Source: Megalopta genalis
Taxonomy: Eukaryota > Arthropoda > Insecta > Hymenoptera > Halictidae
DNA length: 64,000 nt
Assembly: GCF_051020955.1 (NCBI RefSeq)
Contig: NW_027476820.1
Location: forward strand, 1-64,000
Direction: 5' to 3'
A model generated the notes under the pieces. That model saw nothing but the letters and a program-made list of their open reading frames with translations, did no database searches and was not told where the DNA came from. The position numbers and the translations under genes were made by a program. Position 1 is the first letter of the stretch. Each line of letters opens with the position of its first letter. Of the stretch, positions 39,502 to 52,430 are shown piece after piece.

Positions 39502-39711
39502 GAAGAACGAACGACGAAGAACGAACGACGAAGAACGAACGACGAAGAACGAACGACGAAGAACGAACGACGAAGAACGAACGACGAAGAACGATCGACG
39601 AAGAACGAACGACGAAGAACGAACGACGAAGAACGAACGACGAAGAACGAACGACGAAGAACGAACGACGAAGAACGAACGACGAAGAACGAACGACGAA
39701 GAACGAACGAC
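39502..39711. repeat. H2-H7 14-base tract (GAAGAAC-GAACGAC), 15 periods
   Basis: Exactly 15 dimers; one H7 is GATCGAC (T at 39595). The matching tract at 45480-45675 has 14 dimers and the same GATCGAC (T at 45573, +5,978). GAACGAC is otherwise rare, so a single variant was locally amplified before the W duplication. Confidence 0.94.
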
Positions 39712-40103
39712 GAAGAACGAACAACGAAGAACGAACAACGAAGAACGAACAACGAAGAACGAACAACGAAGAACGAACAACGAAGAACGAACAACGAACA
39801 ACCAGCAACGAACAACCAGCAACGAACAACCAGCAACGAACAACCAGCAACGAACAACCAGCAACGAACAACCAGCAACGAACAACCAGCAACGAACAAC
39901 AAGCAACAAGCAACAAACAACAAACGACGAAGAACAAACAACAAACGACGAAGAACAAACAACAAACGACGAAGAACAAACAACAAACGACGAAGAACAA
40001 ACAACAAACAACAAGCAACAAGCAACAAGCAACAAGCAACAAGCAACAAGCAACAAGCAACAAGCAACAAGCTACAAGCAACAAGCAACAAGCAACAAAC
40101 AAC

Positions 40104-40705
40104 GAAGAACGAACAACGAAGAACGAACAACGAAGAACGAACAACGAAGAACGAACAACGAAGAACGAACAACGAAGAACGAACAACGAAGAACGAACAA
40201 CGAAGAACGAACAACGAAGAACGAACAACGAAGAACGAACAACGAAGAACGAACAACGAAGAACGAACAACGAAGAACGAACAACGAAGAACGAACAACG
40301 AAGAACGAACAACGAAGAACGAACAACGAAGAACGAACAACGAAGAACGAACAACGAAGAACGAACAACGAAGAACGAACAACGAAGAACGAACAACGAA
40401 GAACGAACAACGAAGAACGAACAACGAAGAACGAACAACGAAGAACGAACAACGAAGAACGAACAACGAAGAACGAACAACGAAGAACGAACAACGAAGA
40501 ACGAACAACGAAGAACGAACAACGAAGAACGAACAACGAAGAACGAACAACGAAGAACGAACAACGAAGAACGAACAACGAAGAACGAACAACGAAGAAC
40601 GAACAACGAAGAACGAACAACGAAGAACGAACAACGAAGAACGAACAACGAAGAACGAACAACGAAGAACGAACAACGAAGAACGAACAACGAAGAACGA
40701 ACAAC
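40104..40705. repeat. H2-H3 14-base tract, 43 periods (W copy 1)
   Basis: 602 bases, exactly 43 GAAGAAC-GAACAAC dimers without visible variants. The matching tract in W copy 2 (46082-46767) has 49, so six dimers were gained or lost after duplication. Confidence 0.94.
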
Positions 40706-40712
40706 GAACAAC

Positions 40713-40796
40713 GAAGAAGGAACAACGAAGAAGGAACAACGAAGAAGGAACAACGAAGAAGGAACAACGAAGAAGGAACAACGAAGAAGGAACAAC
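40713..40796. repeat. GAAGAAG-GAACAAC tract, six periods
   Basis: Six 14-base periods in which the last C of GAAGAAC is G, giving GG at the junction. This is the only amplified variant that alters the otherwise constant position 7. W copy 2 has five periods at 46789-46858. Confidence 0.94.
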
Positions 40797-40936
40797 GAAG
40801 AACGAACAACGAAGAACGAACAACGAAGAACGAACAACGAAGAACGAACAACGAAGAACGAACAACGAACAACGAACAACGAACAACGAACAACGAACAA
40901 CGAACAACGAACAACGAACAACGAACAACGAACAAC

Positions 40937-41223
40937 GAACAGCGAACAACGAACAGCGAACAACGAACAGCGAACAGCGAACAGCGAACAGCGAACAGCG
41001 AACAACGAACAACGAACAACGAACAACGAACAACGAACAACGAACAACGAACAACGAACAACGAACAACGAACAACGAACAACGAACAACGAACAACCAG
41101 CAACGAACAACCAGCAACGAACAACCAGCAACGAACAACCAGCAACGAACAACCAGCAACGAACAACCAGCAACGAACAACCAGCAACGAACAACCAGCA
41201 ACGAACAACCAGCAACGAACAAC
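40937..41223. repeat. GAACAGC cluster, H3 run and H5-H3 block (nine periods)
   Basis: GAACAGC units alternate with or follow GAACAAC from 40937 to about 41000, then about 14 GAACAAC, then CAGCAAC-GAACAAC dimers at 41098-41223, exactly nine. The trio GAACAGC, H3, H5-H3 is a recurring module (also near 42232, 43268, 46.99-47.28, 48.29, 49.31-49.57, 52.75-52.98 and 54.2-54.44 kb). Confidence 0.92.
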
Positions 41224-41524
41224 AAGCAACGAAGAACAAACAACAAACAACGAAGAACAAACAACAAACAACGAAGAACAAACAACAAACAACGAAGAAC
41301 AAACAACAAACAACGAAGAACAAACAACAAACAACGAAGAACAAACAACAAACAACGAAGAACAAACAACAAACAACGAAGAACAAACAACAAACAACGA
41401 AGAACAAACAACAAACAACGAAGAACAAACAACAAACAACGAAGAACAAACAACAAACAACGAAGAACAAACAACAAACAACGAAGAACAAACAACAAAC
41501 AACGAAGAACAAACAACAAACAAC
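41224..41524. repeat. H2-H1-H1 21-base tract inside W
   Basis: One AAGCAAC and then about 14-15 periods of GAAGAAC-AAACAAC-AAACAAC, ending at GATGAAC (41525-41531). In W copy 2 the corresponding tract ends at GATGAAC near 47566, +6,041. Confidence 0.92.
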
Positions 41525-41589
41525 GATGAACAAACAACGAAGAACGAACAACGAAGAACGAACAACGAAGAACGAACAACGAAGAACGA

Positions 41590-41760
41590 ACAACGAAGAA
41601 CGAAGAACGAAGAACGAAGAACGAACAACGAAGAACGAAGAACGAACAACGAAGAACGAACAACGAAGAACGAAGAACGAACAACGAAGAACGAACAACG
41701 AAGAACGAAGAACGAAGAACGAAGAACGAAGAACGAACAACGAAGAACGAACAACGAAGA
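41590..41760. repeat. Tandem GAAGAAC (H2-H2) runs
   Basis: GAAGAAC repeated three to five times in a row several times between 41598 and 41730, separated by single GAACAAC units. Elsewhere GAAGAAC is almost always followed by H1 or H3. The same pattern recurs at about 47636-47771 in W copy 2. It is the only part of the window where GAAGAAC forms runs. Confidence 0.92.
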
Positions 41761-42231
41761 ACGAACAACGAAGAACGAACAACGAAGAACGAACAACGAA
41801 GCACGAACAACGAAGAACGAACAACGAAGAACGAACAACGAAGAACGAACAACGAAGAACGAACAACGAAGAACGAACAACGAAGAACGAACAACGAAGA
41901 ACGAACAACGAAGAACGAACAACGAAGAACGAACAACGAAGAACGAACAACGAAGAACGAACAACGAAGAACGAACAACGAAGAACGAACAACGAAGAAC
42001 GAACAACGAACAACGAAGAACAAACAACAAGCAACGAAGAACAAACAACAAGCAACGAAGAACAAACAACAAGCAACGAACAACGAACAACGAAGAACAA
42101 ACAACGAAGAACAAACAACGAAGAACAAACAACGAAGAACAAACAACGAAGAACAAACAACGAAGAACAAACAACGAAGAACAAACAACGAAGAACAAAC
42201 AACGAACAACGAACAACGAACAACGAACAAC

Positions 42232-42301
42232 GAACAGCGAACAGCGAACAGCGAACAGCGAACAGCGAACAGCGAACAGCGAACAGCGAACAGCGAACAG
42301 C
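42232..42301. repeat. GAACAGC (H6) run, ten copies
   Basis: Ten consecutive GAACAGC, followed by seven GAACAAC and one GCACAAC (42351). A second run of ten is at 43268-43337, with GCACAAC at 43387. In W copy 2 the GCACAAC units are at 48406 and 49428. GAACAGC changes position 6, which is constant in most other units. Confidence 0.92.
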
Positions 42302-42427
42302 GAACAACGAACAACGAACAACGAACAACGAACAACGAACAACGAACAACGCACAACGAACAACGAACAACGAACAACGAACAACGAACAACGAACAACG
42401 AAGAACGAACAACGAAGAACGAACAAC

Positions 42428-42910
42428 AAGCAACGAAGAACAAACAACAAGCAACGAAGAACAAACAACAAGCAACGAAGAACAAACAACAAGCAACGAA
42501 GAACAAACAACAAGCAACGAAGAACAAACAACAAGCAACGAAGAACAAACAACAAGCAACGAAGAACAAACAACAAGCGACGAAGAACAAACAACAAGCA
42601 ACGAAGAACAAACAACAAGCAACGAAGAACAAACAACAAGCAACGAAGAACAAACAACAAGCAACGAAGAACAAACAACAAGCAACGAAGAACAAACAAC
42701 AAGCAACGAAGAACAAACAACAAGCAACGAAGAACAAACAACAAGCAACGAAGAACAAACAACAAGCAACGAAGAACAAACAACAAGCAACGAAGAACAA
42801 ACAACAAGCAACGAAGAACAAACAACAAGCAACGAAGAACAAACAACAAGCAACGAAGAACAAACAACAAGCAACGAAGAACAAACAACAAGCAACGAAG
42901 AACAAACAAC
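42428..42910. repeat. H4-H2-H1 21-base tract, 23 periods (W copy 1)
   Basis: Exactly 23 periods of AAGCAAC-GAAGAAC-AAACAAC. One AAGCGAC near 42567 is private to this copy. The W copy 2 tract (48483-48965) also has exactly 23 periods, with its own private GAAGATC near 48659. Equal length with different point changes shows no unequal exchange in this tract since duplication. Confidence 0.94.
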
Positions 42911-43835
42911 AAACAACGAAGAACAAACAACAAACAACGAAGAACCAACAACAAACAACGAAGAACAAACAACAAACAACGAAGAACCAACAACAAACAA
43001 CGAAGAACCAACAACAAACAACGAAGAACCAACAACAAACAACGAAGAACAAACAACAAACAACGAAGAACAAACAACAAACAACGAAGAACAAACAACA
43101 AACAACGAAGAACAAACAACAAACAACGAAGAACAAACAACGAAGAACAAACAACGAAGAACAAACAACGAAGAACAAACAACGAAGAACAAACAACGAA
43201 GAACAAACAACGAAGAACAAACAACGAAGAACAAACAACGAACAACGAACAACGAACAACGAACAACGAACAGCGAACAGCGAACAGCGAACAGCGAACA
43301 GCGAACAGCGAACAGCGAACAGCGAACAGCGAACAGCGAACAACGAACAACGAACAACGAACAACGAACAACGAACAACGAACAACGCACAACGAACAAC
43401 GAACAACGAACAACGAACAACGAACAACGAACAACGAACAACGAACAACCAGCAACGAACAACCAGCAACGAACAACCAGCAACGAACAACCAGCAACGA
43501 ACAACCAGCAACGAACAACCAGCAACGAACAACAAGCAACGAAGAACGAACAACAAGCAACGAAGAACAAACAACAAACAACGAAGAACAAACAACAAAC
43601 AACGAAGAACAAACAACAAACAACGAAGAACAAACAACAAACAACGAAGAACAAACAACAAACAACGAAGAACAAACAACAAACAACGAAGAACAAACAA
43701 CAAACAACGAAGAACAAACAACAAACAACGAAGAACGAAGAACGAACAACGAAGAACGAACAACGAAGAACGAACAACGAAGAACGAACAACGAAGAACG
43801 AACAACGAAGAACGAACAACGAAGAACGAACAACA

Positions 43836-45094
43836 AAGAGCGAACAACGAAGAGCGAACAACGAAGAGCGAACAACGAAGAGCGAACAACGAAGAACGAA
43901 CAACGAAGAACGAACAACGAAGAACGAACAACGAAGAACGAACAACGAAGAACGAACAACGAAGAACGAACAACGAAGAACGAACAACGAAGAACGAACA
44001 ACGAAGAACGAACAACGAAGAACGAACAACGAAGAAAGAACAACGAAGAACGAACAACGAAGAACGAACAACGAAGAACGAACAACGATGAACGAACAAC
44101 GAAGAACGAACAACGAAGAACGAACAACGAAGAACGAACAACGAAGAACGAACAACGAAGAACGAACAACGAAGAACGAACAACGAAGAACGAACAACGA
44201 AGAACGAACAACGAAGAACGAACAACGAAGAACGAACAACGAAGAACGAAGAACGAACAACGAAGAACGAACAACGAAGAACGAACAACGAAGAACGAAC
44301 AACGAAGAACGAACAACGAAGAACGAACAACGAAGAACGAACAACGAAGAACGAACAACGAAGAACGAACAACGAAGAACGAACAACGAAGAACGAACAA
44401 CGAAGAACGAACAACGAAGAACGAACAACGAAGAACGAACAACGAAGAACGAACAACGAAGAACGAACAACGAAGAACGAACAACGAAGAACGAACAACG
44501 AAGAACGAACAACGAAGAACGAACAACGAACAACGAAGAACGAAGAACGAACAACGAAGAACGAACAACGAAGAACGAACAACGAAGAACGAACAACGAA
44601 GAACGAACAACGAAGAACGAACAACGAAGAACGAACAACGAAGAACGAACAACGAAGAACGAACAACGAAGAACGAACAACGAAGAACGAACAACGAAGA
44701 ACGAACAACGAAGAACGAACAACGAAGAACGAACAACGAAGAACGAACAACGAAGAACGAACAACGAAGAACGAAGAACAAACAACGAACAACGAAGAAC
44801 GAACAACGAAGAACGAACAACGAAGAACGAACAACGAAGAACGAACAACGAAGAACGAACAACGAAGAACGAACAACGAAGAACGAACAACGAAGAACGA
44901 ACAACGAAGAACGAACAACGAAGAACGAACAACGAAGAACGAACAACGAAGAACGAACAACGAAGAACGAACAACGAAGAACGAACAACGAAGAACGAAC
45001 AACGAAGAACGTACAACGAAGAACGAACAACGAAGAACGAACAACGAAGAACGAACAACGAAGAACGAACAACGAACAACGAACAACGAAGAAC
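43836..45094. repeat. Long H2-H3 tract with landmark variants (W copy 1)
   Basis: GAAGAAC-GAACAAC dimers for about 1.2 kb. Landmarks: AAAGAGC/GAAGAGC units at 43836-43880, GAAGAAAG near 44034, GATGAAC near 44088, double GAAGAAC near 44250, 44530 and 44770, and GTACAAC at 45011. The GAAGAAAG and GATGAAC landmarks are at +6,041 in W copy 2 (50075 and 50129). Confidence 0.92.
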
Positions 45095-45311
45095 GAACAA
45101 CGAACAACGAACAACGAACAACGAACAACGAACAACGAACAACGAACAACGAACAACGAACAACGAACAACGAACAACGAACAACGAACAACGAACAACG
45201 AACAACGAACAACGAACAACGAACAACGAACAACGAACAACGAACAACGAACAACGAACAACGAACAACGAACAACGAACAACGAACAACGAACAACGAA
45301 CAACGAACAAC
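45095..45311. repeat. GAACAAC (H3) pure tract, 31 copies
   Basis: 217 bases, exactly 31 units between GAAGAAC at 45088 and GAAGAAC at 45312. It closes W copy 1; similar H3 runs lie at about 51.07-51.26 and 51.67-51.87 kb. Confidence 0.93.
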
Positions 45312-48300
45312 GAAGAACGAACAACGAACAACGAACAACGAAGAACGAACAACGAAGAACGAACAACGAAGAACGAACAACGAAGAACGAACAACGAAGA
45401 ACGAACAACGAAGAACGAACAACGAAGAACGAACAACGAAGAACGAACAACGAAGAACGAACAACGAAGAACGAACAACGAAGAACGAACGACGAAGAAC
45501 GAACGACGAAGAACGAACGACGAAGAACGAACGACGAAGAACGAACGACGAAGAACGAACGACGAAGAACGATCGACGAAGAACGAACGACGAAGAACGA
45601 ACGACGAAGAACGAACGACGAAGAACGAACGACGAAGAACGAACGACGAAGAACGAACGACGAAGAACGAACGACGAAGAACGAACAACGAAGAACGAAC
45701 AACGAAGAACGAACAACGAAGAACGAACAACGAAGAACGAACAACGAAGAACGAACAACGAACAACCAGCAACGAACAACCAGCAACGAACAACCAGCAA
45801 CGAACAACCAGCAACGAACAACCAGCAACGAACAACCAGCAACGAACAACCAGCAACGAACAACCAGCAACGAACAACAAGCAACAAGCAACAAACAACA
45901 AACGACGAAGAACAAACAACAAACGACGAAGAACAAACAACAAACGACGAAGAACAAACAACAAACGACGAAGAACAAACAACAAACAACAAGCAACAAG
46001 CAACAAGCAACAAGCAACAAGCAACAAGCAACAAGCAACAAGCAACAAGCTACAAGCAACAAGCAACAAGCAACAAACAACGAAGAACGAACAACGAAGA
46101 ACGAACAACGAAGAACGAACAACGAAGAACGAACAACGAAGAACGAACAACGAAGAACGAACAACGAAGAACGAACAACGAAGAACGAACAACGAAGAAC
46201 GAACAACGAAGAACGAACAACGAAGAACGAACAACGAAGAACGAACAACGAAGAACGAACAACGAAGAACGAACAACGAAGAACGAACAACGAAGAACGA
46301 ACAACGAAGAACGAACAACGAAGAACGAACAACGAAGAACGAACAACGAAGAACGAACAACGAAGAACGAACAACGAAGAACGAACAACGAAGAACGAAC
46401 AACGAAGAACGAACAACGAAGAACGAACAACGAAGAACGAACAACGAAGAACGAACAACGAAGAACGAACAACGAAGAACGAACAACGAAGAACGAACAA
46501 CGAAGAACGAACAACGAAGAACGAACAACGAAGAACGAACAACGAAGAACGAACAACGAAGAACGAACAACGAAGAACGAACAACGAAGAACGAACAACG
46601 AAGAACGAACAACGAAGAACGAACAACGAAGAACGAACAACGAAGAACGAACAACGAAGAACGAACAACGAAGAACGAACAACGAAGAACGAACAACGAA
46701 GAACGAACAACGAAGAACGAACAACGAAGAACGAACAACGAAGAACGAACAACGAAGAACGAACAACGAACAACGAACAACGAACAACGAAGAAGGAACA
46801 ACGAAGAAGGAACAACGAAGAAGGAACAACGAAGAAGGAACAACGAAGAAGGAACAACGAAGAACGAACAACGAAGAACGAACAACGAAGAACGAACAAC
46901 GAAGAACGAACAACGAAGAACGAACAACGAACAACGAACAACGAACAACGAACAACGAACAACGAACAACGAACAACGAACAACGAACAACGAACAACGA
47001 ACAACGAACAGCGAACAACGAACAGCGAACAACGAACAGCGAACAGCGAACAGCGAACAGCGAACAGCGAACAACGAACAACGAACAACGAACAACGAAC
47101 AACGAACAACGAACAACGAACAACGAACAACGAACAACGAACAACGAACAACGAACAACCAGCAACGAACAACCAGCAACGAACAACCAGCAACGAACAA
47201 CCAGCAACGAACAACCAGCAACGAACAACCAGCAACGAACAACCAGCAACGAACAACCAGCAACGAACAACCAGCAACGAACAACAAGCAACGAAGAACA
47301 AACAACAAACAACGAAGAACAAACAACAAACAACGAAGAACAAACAACAAACAACGAAGAACAAACAACAAACAACGAAGAACAAACAACAAACAACGAA
47401 GAACAAACAACAAACAACGAAGAACAAACAACAAACAACGAAGAACAAACAACAAACAACGAAGAACAAACAACAAACAACGAAGAACAAACAACAAACA
47501 ACGAAGAACAAACAACAAACAACGAAGAACAAACAACAAACAACGAAGAACAAACAACAAACAACGATGAACAAACAACGAAGAACGAACAACGAAGAAC
47601 GAACAACGAAGAACGAACAACGAAGAACGAACAACGAAGAACGAAGAACGAAGAACGAAGAACGAACAACGAAGAACGAAGAACGAACAACGAAGAACGA
47701 ACAACGAAGAACGAAGAACGAACAACGAAGAACGAACAACGAAGAACGAAGAACGAAGAACGAAGAACGAAGAACGAACAACGAAGAACGAACAACGAAG
47801 AACGAACAACGAAGAACGAACAACGAAGAACGAACAACGAAGAACGAACAACGAAGAACGAACAACGAAGAACGAACAACGAAGAACGAACAACGAAGAA
47901 CGAACAACGAAGAACGAACAACGAAGAACGAACAACGAAGAACGAACAACGAAGAACGAACAACGAAGAACGAACAACGAAGAACGAACAACGAAGAACG
48001 AACAACGAAGAACGAACAACGAAGAACGAACAACGAAGAACGAACAACGAAGAACGAACAACGAACAACGAAGAACAAACAACAAGCAACGAAGAACAAA
48101 CAACAAGCAACGAAGAACAAACAACAAGCAACGAACAACGAACAACGAAGAACAAACAACGAAGAACAAACAACGAAGAACAAACAACGAAGAACAAACA
48201 ACGAAGAACAAACAACGAAGAACAAACAACGAAGAACAAACAACGAAGAACAAACAACGAAGAACAAACAACGAACAACGAACAACGAACAGCGAACAGC

Positions 48301-51300
48301 GAACAGCGAACAGCGAACAGCGAACAGCGAACAGCGAACAGCGAACAGCGAACAGCGAACAACGAACAACGAACAACGAACAACGAACAACGAACAACGA
48401 ACAACGCACAACGAACAACGAACAACGAACAACGAACAACGAACAACGAACAACGAAGAACGAACAACGAAGAACGAACAACAAGCAACGAAGAACAAAC
48501 AACAAGCAACGAAGAACAAACAACAAGCAACGAAGAACAAACAACAAGCAACGAAGAACAAACAACAAGCAACGAAGAACAAACAACAAGCAACGAAGAA
48601 CAAACAACAAGCAACGAAGAACAAACAACAAGCAACGAAGAACAAACAACAAGCAACGAAGATCAAACAACAAGCAACGAAGAACAAACAACAAGCAACG
48701 AAGAACAAACAACAAGCAACGAAGAACAAACAACAAGCAACGAAGAACAAACAACAAGCAACGAAGAACAAACAACAAGCAACGAAGAACAAACAACAAG
48801 CAACGAAGAACAAACAACAAGCAACGAAGAACAAACAACAAGCAACGAAGAACAAACAACAAGCAACGAAGAACAAACAACAAGCAACGAAGAACAAACA
48901 ACAAGCAACGAAGAACAAACAACAAGCAACGAAGAACAAACAACAAGCAACGAAGAACAAACAACAAACAACGAAGAACAAACAACAAACAACGAAGAAC
49001 CAACAACAAACAACGAAGAACAAACAACAAACAACGAAGAACCAACAACAAACAACGAAGAACCAACAACAAACAACGAAGAACCAACAACAAACAACGA
49101 AGAACAAACAACAAACAACGAAGAACAAACAACAAACAACGAAGAACAAACAACAAACAACGAAGAACAAACAACAAACAACGAAGAACAAACAACGAAG
49201 AACAAACAACGAAGAACAAACAACGAAGAACAAACAACGAAGAACAAACAACGAAGAACAAACAACGAAGAACAAACAACGAAGAACGAACAACGAACAA
49301 CGAACAACGAACAGCGAACAGCGAACAGCGAACAGCGAACAGCGAACAGCGAACAGCGAACAGCGAACAGCGAACAGCGAACAACGAACAACGAACAACG
49401 AACAACGAACAACGAACAACGAACAACGCACAACGAACAACGAACAACGAACAACGAACAACGAACAACGAACAACGAACAACGAACAACCAGCAACGAA
49501 CAACCAGCAACGAACAACCAGCAACGAACAACCAGCAACGAACAACCAGCAACGAACAACCAGCAACGAACAACAAGCAACGAAGAACGAACAACAAGCA
49601 ACGAAGAACAAACAACAAACAACGAAGAACAAACAACAAACAACGAAGAACAAACAACAAACAACGAAGAACAAACAACAAACAACGAAGAACAAACAAC
49701 AAACAACGAAGAACAAACAACAAACAACGAAGAACAAACAACAAACAACGAAGAACAAACAACAAACAACGAAGAACGAAGAACGAACAACGAAGAACGA
49801 ACAACGAAGAACGAACAACGAAGAACGAACAACGAAGAACGAACAACGAAGAACGAACAACAAAGAGCGAACAACGAAGAGCGAACAACGAAGAGCGAAC
49901 AACGAAGAGCGAACAACGAAGAACGAACAACGAAGAACGAACAACGAAGAGCGAACAACGAAGAACGAACAACGAAGAACGAACAACGAAGAACGAACAA
50001 CGAAGAACGAACAACGAAGAACGAACAACGAAGAACGAACAACGAAGAACGAACAACGAAGAACGAACAACGAAGAAAGAACAACGAAGAACGAACAACG
50101 AAGAACGAACAACGAAGAACGAACAACGATGAACGAACAACGAAGAACGAACAACGAAGAACGAACAACGAACAACGAAGAACGAACAACGAACAACGAA
50201 CAACGAACAACGAACAACGAAGAACGAACAACGAAGAACGAACAACGAAGAACGAACAACGAAGAACGAACAACGAAGAACGAACAACGAAGAACGAACA
50301 ACGAAGAACGAACAACGAAGAACGAACAACGAAGAACGAACAACGAAGAACGAACAACGAAGAACGAACAACGAAGAACGAACAACGAAGAACGAACAAC
50401 GAAGAACGAACAACGAAGAACGAACAACGAAGAACGAACAACGAAGAACGAACAACGAAGAACGAACAACGAAGAACGAACAACGAAGAACGAACAACGA
50501 AGAACGAACAACGAAGAACGAACAACGAAGAACGAACAACGAAGAACGAACAACGAAGAACGAACAACGAACAACGAACAACGAAGAACGAACAACGAAG
50601 AACGAACAACGAAGAACGAACAACGAAGAACGAACAACGAAGAACGAACAACGAAGAACGAACAACGAAGAACGAACAACGAAGAACGAACAACGAAGAA
50701 CGAACAACGAAGAACGAACAACGAAGAACGAACAACGAAGAACGAACAACGAAGAACGAACAACGAAGAACGAACAACGAAGAACGAACAACGAAGAACG
50801 AACAACGAAGAACGAACAACGAAGAACGAACAACGAAGAACGAACAACGAAGAACGAACAACGAAGAACGAACAACGAAGAACGAACAACGAAGAACGAA
50901 CAACGAAGAACGAACAACGAAGAACGAACAACGAAGAACGAACAACGAAGAACGAACAACGAAGAACGAACAACGAAGAACGAACAACGAAGAACGAACA
51001 ACGAAGAACGAACAACGAAGAACGAACAACGAAGAACGAACAACGAACAACGAAGAACGAACAACGAAGAACGAACAACGAACAACGAACAACGAACAAC
51101 GAACAACGAACAACGAACAACGAACAACGAACAACGAAGAACGAAGAACGAACAACGAACAACGAACAACGAACAACGAACAACGAACAACGAACAACGA
51201 ACAACGAACAACGAACAACGAACAACGAACAACGAACAACGAACAACGAACAACGAACAACGAAGAACAAACAACAAGCAACGAAGAACAAACAACAAAC

Positions 51301-51350
51301 AACGAAGAACAAACAACAAACAACGAAGAACAAACAACAAACAACGAAGA
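45312..51350. repeat. W superunit, copy 2 (about 6.0 kb)
   Basis: Same block order as copy 1: H2-H7 (45480-45675), H5-H3, AAGCTAC (T at 46051, +5,978), H2-H3 (49 dimers), GAAGAAG block (five), GAACAGC, H5-H3, H2-H1-H1, GATGAAC (+6,041), H2-H2 runs, H4-H2-H1 (23 periods), GAAGAACC units, GAACAGC runs, GAAGAGC, and long H2-H3 with GAAGAAAG (50075) and GATGAAC (50129). Offset steps of +14, -14 and +63 bases reflect whole-heptamer gains or losses. The right edge is blurred by later rearrangement near 51 kb. Confidence 0.9.
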
Positions 51351-52430
51351 ACAAACAACGAACAACGAAGAACGAACAACGAAGAACGAACAACGAAGAA
51401 CGAACAACGAAGAACGAACAACGAAGAACGAACAACGAAGAACGAACAACGAAGAACGAACAACGAAGAACGAACAACGAAGAACGAACAACGAAGAACG
51501 AACAACGAAGAACGAACAACGAAGAACGAACAACGAAGAACGAACAACGAAGAACGAACAACGAAGAACGTACAACGAAGAACGAACAACGAAGAACGAA
51601 CAACGAAGAACGAACAACGAAGAACGAACAACGAAGAACGAACAACGAACAACGAACAACGAAGAACGAACAACGAACAACGAACAACGAACAACGAACA
51701 ACGAACAACGAACAACGAACAACGAACAACGAACAACGAACAACGAACAACGAACAACGAACAACGAACAACGAACAACGAACAACGAACAACGAACAAC
51801 GAACAACGAACAACGAACAACGAACAACGAACAACGAACAACGAACAACGAACAACGAACAACGAAGAACGAACAACGAACAACGAACAACGAACAACGA
51901 ACAACGAACAACGAACAACGAACAACGAACAACGAAGAACGAACAACGAAGAACGAACAACGAACAACGAACAACGAACAACGAACAACGAACAACGAAC
52001 AACGAACAACGAACAACGAACAACGAACAACGAACAACGAACAACGAACAACGAACAACGAACAACGAACAACAAGCAACGAAGAACAAACAACAAACAA
52101 CGAAGAACAAACAACAAACAACGAAGAACAAACAACGAAGAACGAACAACGAAGAACGAACAACGAAGAACGAACAACGAAGAACGAACAACGAAGAACG
52201 AACAACGAAGAACGAACAACGAAGAACGAACAACGAAGAACGAACAACGAAGAACGAACAACGAAGAACGAACAACGAAGAACGAACAACGAAGAACGAA
52301 CAACGAAGAACGAACAACGAAGAACGTACAACGAAGAACGTACAACGAAGAACGAACAACGAAGAACGAACAACGAAGAACGAACAACGAAGAACGAACA
52401 ACGAAGAACGAACAACGAACAACGAACAAC
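51263..52430. repeat. H4-H2-H1, H2-H3 and H3 blocks with repeated GTACAAC
   Basis: Two similar halves, each a short AAGCAAC-H2-H1 block (51270-51350 and 52073-52130), an H2-H3 tract with GTACAAC (51570; 52326 and 52340) and an H3 run (about 51670-51950 and 52420 on). They also resemble the stretch around GTACAAC at 45011, so this module has three copies, at +6,559 and +7,315 from the first. Confidence 0.86.

Larger units (their letters stand above)
39291..45311. repeat. W superunit, copy 1 (about 6.0 kb)
   Basis: Block order: H2-H3; H2-H7; H2-H3; H5-H3; GAAGAAC with AAACGAC; AAGCAAC run with one AAGCTAC (T at 40073); H2-H3 (43 dimers); GAAGAAG-GAACAAC; H3 with GAACAGC; H5-H3; H2-H1-H1; GATGAAC (41525); H2-H2 runs; H2-H3; H4-H2-H1; ten GAACAGC; more H4-H2-H1; GAAGAACC units; ten GAACAGC; H5-H3; H2-H1-H1; GAAGAGC; long H2-H3; 31 GAACAAC. 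Copy 2 repeats the order at +5,978, rising to +6,041. The exact outer edges are uncertain. Confidence 0.9.
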
